This document shows, in pieces, positions 17,501 through 29,500 of a stretch of DNA of 64,000 nt (positions are counted from its first letter, which is position 1; every line of letters starts with the position of its first letter). The position numbers were made by a program, and so were the translations under genes. The notes beneath the pieces are model-generated. The model made no database searches and was not told the origin of the DNA. It saw nothing but the letters and a program-made list of their open reading frames with translations. Source of the stretch: Streptomyces sp. CB02056 (GTDB taxonomy: Bacteria > Actinomycetota > Actinomycetes > Streptomycetales > Streptomycetaceae); the NCBI RefSeq assembly GCF_001905545.1, contig NZ_LIPD01000005.1:124001-188000 (forward strand). Direction: 5' to 3'.

Positions 17501-20500
17501 GGGGTGCGGTCGGCGACCTGCTGCCAGGCGGCGGCGAAGGCCGCCGGGTCGCCGACGCCGGCCAGCCGGACGGCGATCCGGTCCACGTAGGCGCCGTCCT
17601 CGTCGACCAGGCCGTGGAAGAGCATGCCGGACTGCAGCGGGGTCAGCGGCAGCAGGTCCGCGGCCTCGCGGCCGTCGCCGACCAGGCCGTCCAGCCGTTC
17701 CTGGTCGAGGCCGGCCAGCGGGAAGTCGGACGGGGTGCGGCCGCCGGCGCCGGGGCCCGCACAGTGCTCGGCCAGCTCGCGCAGCGCCTGGAGGGTCTGC
17801 TCGGCGAGGGCGCGGACGGCGGCCTCCTCGTAGACCTCCGCCGGGTAGGTCCAGCCCAGTTCGAGCCGGCCGTCCTGGACGGCCCCGATGACGTCGAGCA
17901 GGTAGGGGCGGGGCTCGTCGGGGTCGGTGTCGCGCCCGGCCGGGGGCAGCGAGCCGCGCAGCAGCCCGTCGGCGCCGGTGCGGGTGTCCCACTGGCCGTG
18001 GTAGTTGAAGCCGACCTGCGGCGCGGCCGCGCCTTCCGGGAGGGCGGACGGGAGCAGGTGGCGCAGCGCGCCGTGGCTGAGTCCGCGCAGCGGGATGGCG
18101 CGCAGCTGCTCCTTGACCGAACGCAGGGTGCGGTGCCAGCCGGCCTCGGGGTCGACGCGCAGGGCGAGCGGGAACTCGGCGGTGAACCAGCCGACCGTCC
18201 GGGAGAGGTCCTGGTCGGGGAAGAGGTCCTCGCGGCCGTGGCCCTCCACCCCGATCAGCACCGTGTCCCGGCCGCACCAGCGGGCCAGGGTGCGGCCGAG
18301 GGCGCTGAGCAGGACGTCGTTGACCTGGGTGCGGTAGACCTCCGGGACGCGGCGCAGCAGCGCCCCGGTGGTCGCCTCGTCCAGCGTCACGGTGACGGTG
18401 GCGGCACTGCCGTGGGTGTTGGCGCCCGGGCGCCCGGCGGGCAGTCCGGCCGGGGCCTCGCCGGTGCGGGTCCAGTACGCGGTGTCGCCGTCCAGGGCGC
18501 CGGAGCGGGTGTGCCGCTCCAGCCGGGCGGCCCACCGGGTGTAGGAGGTGCCCGGCTCCGGCAGCCGGACGGGCGCGCCGCCGCGGGCGGCCTGGTGGGC
18601 GGCTTCGAGGTCGGCCAGCAGGATGCGCCAGGAGACGCCGTCCACGGCCAGGTGGTGGATCGTCAGCACGAGCTGGCCGGGCCGGCCGGCGCCGCCGTCG
18701 AAGTACAGGGCGCGCAGCATCCGGCCCTGGAGCGGGTCGAGGGAGCGCTGGGCCTCCTCGGCGGCCCGCTGCACCTCCGTCTCCAGGACGGTCCAGTGGT
18801 GGGTGAAGACGCCGTCCGGCGCCTGCTCCCGGACCTCCTGGTGCCAGCCGGCCTCGCCGTGGCGGAAGCGGGTGCGCAGCGCCGGGTGGTGCTCCACCAG
18901 CGCGAGCACCGCCTGCCGCAGCGCGGCCGGGTCGGTGTCCGGGGCCAGCACCAGCCGCTGGGTCATGGTGAAGCGCAGCGCCTCGCCGGGGCGGCGCCCG
19001 TCGAGGTACCAGTGCTGGATCGGGGTGAGCGGGGCCTCGGCGGGCTCGGCCTCCTCCGCTTCCGTCCGTACGGTCGACTCCCCGGCGCAGAGGGCGAGTT
19101 CGGCGACGTTCTGGTAGCGGAAGACGTCCTTGGTGGTGAGGGCGAGTCCGGCGGCGCGGGCCCGGGAGACGATCTGGATGCTGAGGATGGAGTCGCCGCC
19201 GAGCGCGAAGAAGTTGTCCCGGGCGCCGACCCGCCGCACGCCCAGCACCTCGGCCCAGATCGCGGCGAGCCGCTCCTCGGTGCCGGGGCGCGGGGCGACG
19301 TACGGGGTGGTGCGGTCCGGCTGGGCGGGCGGGGCGGGCAGGGCGCGCCGGTCGGTCTTGCCGCTGGTGGTGCGCGGGACGCGGGCGAGCGGGACGAAGG
19401 CGGTGGGCACCAGGTGGTCGGGCAGGGTGCGCCGCAGCCAGGCGCGCAGCTCCTCGGCGGGCGGCACCCGGTCGCCGGCCGGCACCGGGTAGCCGACCAG
19501 CAGGGTGCGGCCGCCCTGTTCGCGGGCGGCGACGGCGCAGTCCGCGAGGTCGGGGTGGGTCAGCAGGGCGGCCTCGACCTCGCCGGGCTCGATCCGGAAG
19601 CCGCGGATCTTGACCTGGTCGTCGGCCCGGCCGAGGAACTCCAGCTGCCCGGCGGCGTCCCAGCGGGCGAGGTCGCCGGTGCGGTACATCCGGGTGCCGG
19701 GGGCGCCGTACGGGTCGGCGAGGAAGCGGCCGGCGGTGAGCCCGGGCCGGCCGAGGTAGCCGCGGGCGACCTGCCGTCCGGCCAGGTACAGCTCCCCCGG
19801 CATGCCGGGCGGCACCGGGCGCAGCGCGCCGTCCAGCACGTAGGCGGTGACGCCGCGGCCCGGCCGGCCGATCACCGGGCGCCCGGGGTGGTCGGCGCAG
19901 CGGGCGTAGGCGGCGTCGACGGTGCACTCGGTGGGCCCGTACAGGTTGTAGACGGTGACGCCGAGTCGGGCCCGGACCTCGGCCAGCTCCCGCCAGGTGG
20001 CGGCGGGGATCGCCTCGCCGCCGAGCTGGAGCAGCCGGGGGTGGTGCGGGGCGGGGCCGAACAGTCCGGCGGCGGTGAGTTCGCGCAGGTAGGAGGGGGT
20101 GACGTTGACGACGTCGAGCCGCTGCTCGACGATCCTGGCGCAGAAGGCCTGCGGGTCCAGCCGGACGTCCTCGTCGATCAGGTGGAGCTCCTGGCCGGAG
20201 ACCAGCAGCAGCGGGCCCTCCCAGCTGGTGTCGAAGGAGAGGGAGGCGCTGAGGGCGACCTTCAGCCGGGCGCCGTCGGCGGTGTGCGGGGCGAGCATCC
20301 CCTCCCGGTGGTCGCGGCAGAGGTTGACCAGCTGGCGGTGCTCGACGACCACGCCCTTGGGGCGGCCGGTGGAGCCGGAGGTGTGGATCAGGTAGGCGGC
20401 GTTCCCGGGCCGCAGCGGGGCGGTCCGCTCGGCGTCGGTCAGGTCGTGGCCGGGCAGGGCGTCCCAGGGCACCTCGCGCAGGTCCCGCTCGGTCAGCACC

Positions 20501-23500
20501 GTGCGCGGCCGGGTGTCCGCCAGCAGCAGGGCGGCCCGCTCCTCGGGCAGGTCCGGGTCGACGAACTGGAGGACGGCCCCGGCCTTGAGCACCGCGAACA
20601 GCGCCACCACCAGGTCGGAGGTGCGCGGCAGCCGGACGGCGACCACCTGCTCCGGGCCGGCGCCGAGGGCCGCCAGGTGGCGGGCGAGCCGGTTGGCCCG
20701 GGCGTTGAGGGCGGCGTAGTCCAGCGTGGCGTCCCGGGCGACCAGCGCGGTGGCGTCCGGGGTGCGGGCGGCCTGCTCCTCGAACAGGGCGGTGAAGGTG
20801 GTGTCCGGCCCGGGCAGCGGCTCGCCCCGGCCCTGGCCCAGCACCTGCCGCCGCTCGTCCCCGCTCATCAGCGGCAGCTCGCCGACGGCCGTCCCGGGCG
20901 CCTCGGCGACGGCCGCCAGCAGGGTGGTCAGCCGGTGGGCCAGCTGCTCGGCGGTCCGCGCGTCGAACAGCCCGGTGCTGTACTCCAGGTAGCCGGTCAG
21001 GCCGCCGTCGTGCTCGGCGAAGTCGAAGGAGAGGTCGAAGGCGGCGCTGCGGACCGGCGGGGTGACGGGCTCGACCGTCAGGCCGGGCAGCGGGGGCGTC
21101 TCGGCGCCGAGGTTGTGCAGTGCCACCATCACCTGGAACAGCGGGGTGCGGCTGGTGTCGCGCTCCGGCTGGAGGGCGTCCACCAGCCGTTCGAAGGGCA
21201 CCTCCTGGTGGGCCAGGGCGTCCAGCACGGTGTGCTGGGCGGCGGTCAGCAGCTCGTGGAAGGTCAGTTCGGGGCGGATGTCGCCGCGCAGCACCAGGGT
21301 GTTGACGAACATGCCGACCACGTCGTGGAGTTCGCCCTGCTCGCGGCCGGAGGTGACGGTGCCGACGGCGACGTCGCGCTGCCCGGACCAGCGGGCCAGC
21401 AGCACCTGGCAGGCGGCCAGCAGGACGGTGTAGAGGGTGCCGTCGGCCTCGCGGCCGCGCTCGCGCAGCCGGGCGGTCAGCTCGGCGGGCAGCATGAAGG
21501 TCGTCAGCGCGCCCTCCCGGGTGCGCACCGCCGGGCGCGGCCGGTCGGTGGGCAGTTCCAGCGGGGCCAGGCCGTCCAGGGCCCGGCGCCAGTGGTCGAG
21601 GTCGGCCTCGGCGGCGGCGGTGCGGGTGCGCTGCCAGGCCGCGTAGTCGGTGTACCGGACGGGCAGCGCGGGCAGCCGGGGGCTCCGCCGTTCGAGGGCG
21701 GCGGCGTACAGCTCGCCGAGGTCGCGGCCGAGTACGCCCATCGACCAGCCGTCGGTGGCGATGTGGTGCACCGCCAGGGCGAGGACGTGCTCCTCGGCGG
21801 CCGTCCGGGCCAGGTGGGCGCGGAGCACGGGGCCTTCGGCGAGGTCGAAGGGGGCGGTGGCGATCCGCTCCAGGTGGGCGTCCAGCTCCGCCGCCGGGAC
21901 GTCCGCGCAGGGCAGCTCGACGGGGTGCGGCGGGCGCACCACCTGCCGGGCCCGGCCGTCCCGTTCGGCGTAGGTGGTGCGCAGCGCCTCGTGCCGCTCG
22001 ACCAGGGCGTCCAGGGCGGCGCCCAGCGCGGCCCGGTCGAGGGCGCCGCGCAGCCGCAGCACGGACAGCGAGGTGTACTCGGTGCTGCCGGGCTCGAAGC
22101 GGTCGAGGAACCAGAGCCGCTGCTGGGCGTAGGAGAGCGGCGCGTCGGCCGCCGGGTCGGCGGCGGGGATGACGGCCGGTGCGGCGCCGGGGCGCGGGGC
22201 GCCGAGCGCCTCGGCCAGGTCGGCGAGCACGGGGTGGGTGAACAGCACCCGGGGCGAGAGGTCGGCGGCGCCGAAGGCGGCGCGCAGCCGGGCGGTGACC
22301 CGTACGGCGAGGATGGAGTCCCCGCCGAGGGCGAAGAAGTCGTCCTCGGCGCCGACCGCGCCGGTGTCCAGGACCTCCGCCCAGGCCTCGGCGACCAGCC
22401 GCTCGGCGGGGGTGCGGGGCGCGGTGCGCTCGCGGCCGGCCGCGAAGCCGTCCGGGCCGGGCACCGGCAGGGCGCGCCGGTCCAGCTTGCCGTTGGGGGT
22501 GAGCGGCAGGGCGGCCAGCGGGACGTAGGCGGCGGGCACCAGGTAGGCGGGGAGCAGGCGTTCCAGGTGGGCGCGCAGCTCGGCGGCGCCGGGCGGCCGG
22601 GCCGGGTCCTCCCCGACGAGGTGGGCGACCAGCCGGCGGGTGCCGGTGGCGTCCTCGTGGACGCCGACGGTGGCCAGGGCGACGCCCGGGTGGGTCTGGA
22701 GGGCGGCCTCGATCTCGCCGGGTTCGATCCGGTAGCCGCGGATCTTGACCTGCTGGTCGGCGCGGCCCAGGTAGCGCAGGGTGCCGTCGGCCTGCCAGCG
22801 GGCCCGGTCGCCGGTGCGGTACATCCGGGTGCCGGGGGCGCCGAAGGGGTCGGCGAGGAAGCGGCCGGCGGTCAGGCCGGGCCGGTTGAGGTAGCCGCGG
22901 GCCAGCCCCTCGCCCGCCACGTACAGTTCGCCGACGGCGCCCGGGGGCACCGGGGCGAGGTCGCCGTCGAGCACGTACAGCCGCAGGTCGGCGATGCCGG
23001 TGCCGATCGGGCCGGGGCCGCCGGCGGTGGCGGTCGCCAGGTTCAGCGCGGTGTGGGTGACGTGCACGGTGGTCTCGGTGATGCCGTACATGTTCACCAG
23101 GCGCGGCGCGTCCTCGGGGTGGCGCCGGTACCAGTCGGCGAGCCGGGTGACGTCCAGCGCCTCGCCGCCGAAGACCACCGTGCGCAGCGCCAAGCGGGCT
23201 GATATGTCCGGGAGTTCGGCGTCGGCGCGGGCCAGCTGGTGGAACGCGGACGGGGTCTGGTTGAGGACGGTGACCCGCTCCTCGGCGAGCAGCCGCAGGA
23301 AGTCCTCCGGGGAGCGGGCGGTGTCCTCGGGCACCACGACGAGCCGGCCGCCGTGCAGCAGCGGGCCCCACAGCTCCCAGACCGAGAAGTCGAAGGTGTA
23401 GGAGTGGAAGAGCGTCCAGACGTCCTCGGCGCCGAAGCCGAACAGCTCGCGGGTCTGCTCGAACAGCCGGACCACGTTGGCGTGCGGCACCACGACGCCC

Positions 23501-26500
23501 TTGGGGCGGCCGGTGGAGCCGGAGGTGAAGATGGCGTAGGCGGGGCTGTCGGGCAGCGGGCGGTGGCCGGCGCCGAGCGGGCCGGCCGGGCGGCGGGCCA
23601 GGTCGGCGCGCACCCCGGGGTCGGCCAGGGCGAGGACGGGGACCTCGACGCCGGTCGGATCGGCCGGGGGCTCCAGGGTGACCAGGGCCACCGGGGCGGC
23701 GTCGCGCAGCAGTTCGGCGCGGCGTTCGGCGGGCAGGCCCGGGTCGAGCGGCAGGTAGGCCGCGCCGGTCTTGAGGACGGCGAGGACGGCCACCACCAGC
23801 TCGGCGGTGCGGGGCAGCGCCAGGGCGACGTACCGCTCGGGGGCGGCGCCGAGCCCGGCCAGCCGGTGGGCGAGCCGGTCGGCCCGGGCGTCCAGCTCGG
23901 CGTAGTCGAGGTGCTCCCCGCCGCAGGTGACGGCCTCGGCCCGCGGGGTGCGGGCGGCCCGCTCCTCGAACAGGTCGACCAGGGTGCGCGCGGGCCGGCC
24001 CTGCGCGGTGCCGTTCCAGTCGACCAGCAGCCGGCGGCGCTCCTCCTCGGTGGTCCAGGCCAGCGCGCGCAGCGGGCGGTCCAGCCCGGCGGCCAGCTCG
24101 GTGAGCAGCAGGCGCAGCCGCCCGGCGAGGGCGTCCACCGTCGCGGCGTCGAACAGCTCCGGGTCGTAGGCGAGGTCGAAGCCGACCTGCCCGCCCTGGT
24201 AGGCGCGCAGCACCAGCGGGAAGCTGGTGGCGTCCCGGGAGGAGACCTCGGCCAGGCGAACTCCGGTGCCGGCGGCGCGGGCGTCGTCGAAGGGGTAGTT
24301 CTCGAAGGCGACGATGCTGTCGAACAGCGCGCTGCCGGCGGGGACGTCGCTGAAGCCGGTGAGTTCGGCGAGCGAGACCGCCGAGTGCCGGCGGGCCTCG
24401 GCCTGGTCCGCCTGGAGCTCCCGCAGCCAGTCGGCGGCGGTGCGCTCGCCGTCCACCCGGACCCGGGTGGGCAGGGTGTTGATGAACATGCCGATCATCG
24501 ACTCGACACCGGGCAGCTCCTCGGGCCGGCCGGAGACGGTGGTGCCGAACAGCACGTCCGGCTCGCCGCTGTAGCGGGACAGCAGCAGCGCCCAGGCGCC
24601 CTGCACCACGGTGCCGAGGGTCAGCCCGGACTGCCGTGCGGTGCGGGCGAGTTGCTCGGAGACCTGCTCGGACAGGGCGGCGCTGAGGCTGCCCGCCGAG
24701 CGGGCCTGGTGGGCCTCGCGCCGCGCCCGGTCGGCGGGCAGCGGGGTGGCGGTGGCGAAGCCGTCCAGGACGGACCGCCAGTGGGCCCGGGCGGCCCCGG
24801 CGTCCTGCCCGGCCAGCCAGTGCACGTAGTCGGCGAAGGGCCGGCGCACCGCCGGGGCGGGGGCGGCGCCGGTGGTGAGCGCCGCGTACTCGGCGAACAC
24901 GTCGGTGAGCACCTGGGCGAGGCTCCAGCCGTCCAGGACCAGGTGGTGGGAGGTCCACAGCAGCTGGACCCGGGCCTCGGGCAGCCGGACCAGGGTGAGC
25001 CGGGTGAGCGGGGCGGTGGCGATGTCCAGGCCGAGGGCGAGGTCCTCGGCCTTCAGCCGCTCCAGCCGTTCGGCGCGCTCGGCCGGGTCGACGGCCCGCA
25101 GGTCCAGGTGGGTCACCGGCAGCCGGACGCCCCGGCGCACCACCTGGAGCGGGGCGGGCACGCCCTCCCAGACCACGGAGGTGCGCAGCGCGGGCGTACG
25201 GTCGGCGACCCGCTGCCAGGCCAGGGCGAGGGCGTGCGGGTCGGCGACGCCCTCCAGCAGCAGGGCGGCCTGGTCCAGGTAGACGTCGTCCTCGCCGCCG
25301 ACCAGGCGGTGGAAGAGCATGCCCTCCTGGAGCGGGGTGAGCGGCAGCAGGTCCGTCACCTCCCGGCCGTCGCCGACCAGCCGGTCCAGCGCGGCCTGGT
25401 CGAGGCCGGCCAGCGGGAAGTCGGAGGGGGTGCGGCCGCCGGCGCCGGGGCTCGCGCAGTGCTCGACGATGCCGGTGAGCGCGGCGGCGGTGGCCTCGGC
25501 CAGGGCCCGGACGGTCTCCTCCCGGTGCACCCGGTCGCTGTAGTGCCAGGTGAGTTCCAGCTCGCCGTCGGCGACGACGGCGGAGACGTCGAGCAGGTGG
25601 TCCAGCGGCTCGTCGGGGGCGAGGTCGCGGCCGGGGGCCTGCCCGGCGGGGGCGAAGTCGCCGCCCTCGGGGGCGGTCCACTGGCCGTGGTAGTTGAAGC
25701 AGACCTGCGGCAGCGGACGGTCCCTCAGCGCGGCGGCCGAGCCGAGCCGGGCGAGGGCCTCGTAGCCAAGCCCCCGGCTGGGCACGGCGCGCAGCCGCTC
25801 CTTGACCCGCTTGAGGGTGGCGGCCCAGTCCGTCCCTTCCGGCAGGTCCAGGGTGACGGGGTACTGGGTGGTGAACCAGCCGACGGTGCGGGAGAGGTCG
25901 AGGCCGTCGAAGAGGTCCTCGCGGCCATGGCCCTCCAGGGCGACGGCGACCCGCCCGGTGCCGGTCCAGTCGGCGAGGGCCCGGCCCAGCGCGCTGAGCA
26001 GCACGTCGTTGACCTGGGTCCGGTAGGCCTCGGGGACCTTCCGCAGCAGCGCCTCGGTGGTGGCCCGGTCGAGCCGGTGGCGCAGGGTGCGCACCGAGCC
26101 GGCGGTGGGGGTGCCGGGCAGGTCGACGGGCAGCGGCCCGGCGGGGGCGGCGGTCTCGGCGGTCCAGTACGGCAGGTCCGCGTCCAGGCCGCCGGTCCGG
26201 ACGAGTTCGGCGAGCCGGTGGGCCCAGTCGGTGAAGGCGGTGGGCTCGGGCGCCGGGTCGGGGGTGCGGCCCTCGGCGGCCTGCCGGTAGGCCTGTGCCA
26301 GGTCGGCGAGCAGGACCCGCCAGGAGACGCTGTCGACGGCCAGGTGGTGGGCGGTCAGGAGGAGTTGGGGCCGGGCGCCCTCGGCGGGCCGGAACAGGAC
26401 GGCGCGCAGCAGCGCCCCGGTGGCCGGGTCCAGCTCGGCGCGGGCGGCCTCGGCGGCCGCCTCCCGTTCCGCCTCCCGGTCGCCGGCGGGGCCGGTGGCC

Positions 26501-29500
26501 GGGTCGAGGGCGGTCAGCAGCGCTCCGGCGTCCGCGGCCGGCTCCTGCCGCCAGCCGTCCCCGGTGCGGGTGAAGCGGGTGCGCAGCGCCGGGTGGGCCG
26601 CCACCAGCGCGCCCAGCGCCCGGTCCAGCGCGGCTTCGTCCAGCCCGTACGGCAGGTCGAGCAGCATCGACATGGTGAAGTGCCGCAGCGGGCCGTGGGC
26701 GGCGAAGAACCACTCCTGGACGGGGGTCAGCGGGGCGGGCCCGTCCTGGTGGTGGCGCGGCGCGGGGGCGGCCGGCGGCTCGGCGGTGCGGGCCGCGGCG
26801 GCCAGGTCGGCGACGGTCTGGTGGCGGAAGACGTCCTGGGAGCCGATCCGCAGGCCCGCCGCGCGGGCCCGGGAGACGGCCTGGATGCTCAGGATCGAGT
26901 CGCCGCCGAGTTCGAAGAAGTTGTCGGTGACGCCGACCCTGGGCACGCCCAGCACCTCGGCCCAGATGGCGGCGAGGGTCTCCTCCTCGGGGGTGCGCGG
27001 GGCGGTGAACTCCCCTTCCCGGACGTCGGTTTCGGGGGCGGGCAGGGCGCGGCGGTCGAGCTTGCCGCTGGTACCGAGCGGCAGGGCGTCGAGCACGGTG
27101 AAGGAGGACGGCACCAGGTGGTCGGGCAGCACCCGGCGCAGGGCGGCGCGCAGGTCGGCGGCGGGGCGGGCGGCGCCGTCGGCGAAGACCAGGTAGGCGG
27201 CCAGCCGGTGGTGGCCGTGGGCGTCGGGGACGGCGGCCACGGCGGCGGCGCGGACCTCGGGCAGCTCCAGCAGGGCCGCCTCGATCTCGCCGGGTTCGAT
27301 CCGGTGACCGCGCACCTTGACCTGGTCGTCGGCGCGGCCGAGGTACTCCAGGCGCCCGTCGGCCGTCCAGCGGGCCAGGTCGCCGGTGCGGTACATCCGG
27401 GTGCCGGGCGGGCCGTACGGGTCGGCGGTGAAGCGGGCGGCGGTCAGGCCGGGGCGGCCGTCGTAGCCGCGGGCGACCTGCTCGCCGGCCAGGTGGAGCT
27501 CACCGCTGACCCCGGGCGGCACGGGCTGGAGCCGGCCGTCCAGGACGTAGGCGCGGACGTTGGGCAGCGGGCGGCCGATCAGCGGCCGGTCCCCGCCGTC
27601 GATCCGGCAGGCGATGGCGTCGACGGTGCACTCGGTGGGGCCGTAGTAGTTGTAGGCGGCCGTCTCCGGGCGGGCGGCGAGCTCGCGCCAGAGCCGGGGG
27701 GCGACCGCCTCGCCGCCGAGCATCAGCACCCGGGGGCGGTGGCGGGGGTCGTCGAGCAGCCCGGCGGGCAGCAGTTGGCGCAGGTAGGAGGGGGTGAGGT
27801 CGAGGAAGTCGATCCGGTGGCGGACGACGTACTCGACCAGGGCGGCCGGGTCCATCCGGGTGGTCTCGTCGACGAGGTGCAGCGGGTGGCCGTCCGCGAG
27901 CAGCAGCAGGCCCTCCAGCGAGGTGTCGAAGGAGAAGGAGGCGGTCAGGGCGACGTTCAGCGGGCCGCCGCCCGCGTCGGCGACGAAGCCGGCCCGGTGG
28001 GCGGCGAGCAGGTGGGCCAGGGCGCGGTGCGGGACGCTGACGCCCTTGGGGCGACCGGTGGAGCCGGAGGTGTAGAGCACGTACGCGGGGGTCGCGAGGT
28101 CCGGCGTGGGAAGGACGACGTCGACCGGGTCGTCGTTGCCCAACAGGTCGCGCAGGGTGTCCTCGTCCAGGAACAGGGCCGGCCCGGCGTCCTCGAGCAC
28201 GTAGACGACCCGCTCCCAGGGCAGCGCCGGGTCGAGCGGCAGGTAGCCGGCGCCGACCTTCCAGACCGCGAGGACGGCCACCACCAGGTCGGCGGTGCGC
28301 GGCAGTCGCAGCGCGACCAGCCGTTCGGGGCCGGCGCCGGTGGTGGCCAGTCGGCGGGCGAGCCGTTCGGCGCGGGCGTCCAGTTCGGCGTAGTCGAGGC
28401 GCTCCTCCCCCGCGACCAGGGCCAGGGCGTGCGGGGTCCGTTCGGCCCGGCGCCGGAGCAGCTCCGGCAGGCCGACGGCCTCGACGGGCAGCTCGGTGGC
28501 GTTCCAGCCCCGGGTGACCTGCTCGGTCTCCCGCGCGGAGAGCAGCGGCAGGGTGGCGAGCGGGCGGTCCGGTTCGGCGGCGGCGCCCTCCAGCAGGCGC
28601 AGCAGCTGCTCGGCCATCCGGCCCGCGGTGGGGGCGTCGAAGAGGTCGGCGCGGTACTCCAGGACGCCGGTGAGCGCCTCGCCGTCGGGGACGAACTCCA
28701 CGCTGAGGTCGAAGGTGGCGGCCTGCCGGGGCACGGTGACCGGGGCGGTGGCGAGTCCGGGCCGGTCCCCGGAGGTGGGCGGGGCGGGGTGCAGCAGCAC
28801 CAGGACGTCGAACAGCGGGTTGCGGCCGGCCTCGCGGGGCGCGCCGACCACCTCGACGATCCGTTCGAAGGGCGTGTCGCCGTGTGCGAGGGCGTCGTTG
28901 CCGGTCTCGGTGGCGGCGGCGAGCAGCTCGCGGAAGGAGGCGTCGGGCGCCACCCGGGTGCGCAGCACCACCGTGTTGACGAAGCAGCCGACGGCCCGTT
29001 CCAGCTCGGTGCGGGTGCGCCCGGCCATCAGCGAGCCGACGGTGACGTCCTCCTGGCCGGACCAGCGGGCGAGCAGCGCCTGGGTGCCGGCCACCAGCGC
29101 GGTGTTGAGGGTGCCCTGCTGCTCGGTCGCGAGGGCGCGCAGCCGGGCGGTGAGCGGCGCGGGGACGGTGAAGGTGTGCAGGCCGCCGGGGCCGGCCTCC
29201 TCGCCGCGCCGCGGGTGGTCCAGCGGCAGGTCGGACGGCACGGCGCCGGCCAGCTTCTCCCGCCAGTGGGCGAGCTGCCGCTCCAGCCGGTCGCCGGCGA
29301 GCTGCTCGCGCTGCCAGGCCGCGAAGTCCGGGTACTGGGCGGCGACTTCGGGCAGTGCGGGGTCGGCGCCACGGGCCAGGGCCTCGTAGGCGGTGCACAG
29401 CTCGTCCAGGACGACGCCCATCGACCAGCCGTCGGTGACGATGTGGTGGGCGGTCAGCTGCAGGACGTGGGCGTGCGGCGCCTCGGCGACCAGCAGGGCG

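Noticed and set aside
9994..23202. A 4402-codon open frame on the plus strand, opposite NRPS-2
   Set aside because: It lies antisense to a fully motif-supported synthetase, has biased low-complexity composition (Gly, Gln, Val, Ala) and contains no recognisable domain. Such frames arise from codon bias at very high GC.
10022..26713. A 5563-codon frame on the minus strand overlapping NRPS-2 in another phase
   Set aside because: It is rich in Arg and Pro with no NRPS or other motifs; it is a phase shadow of the real gene.
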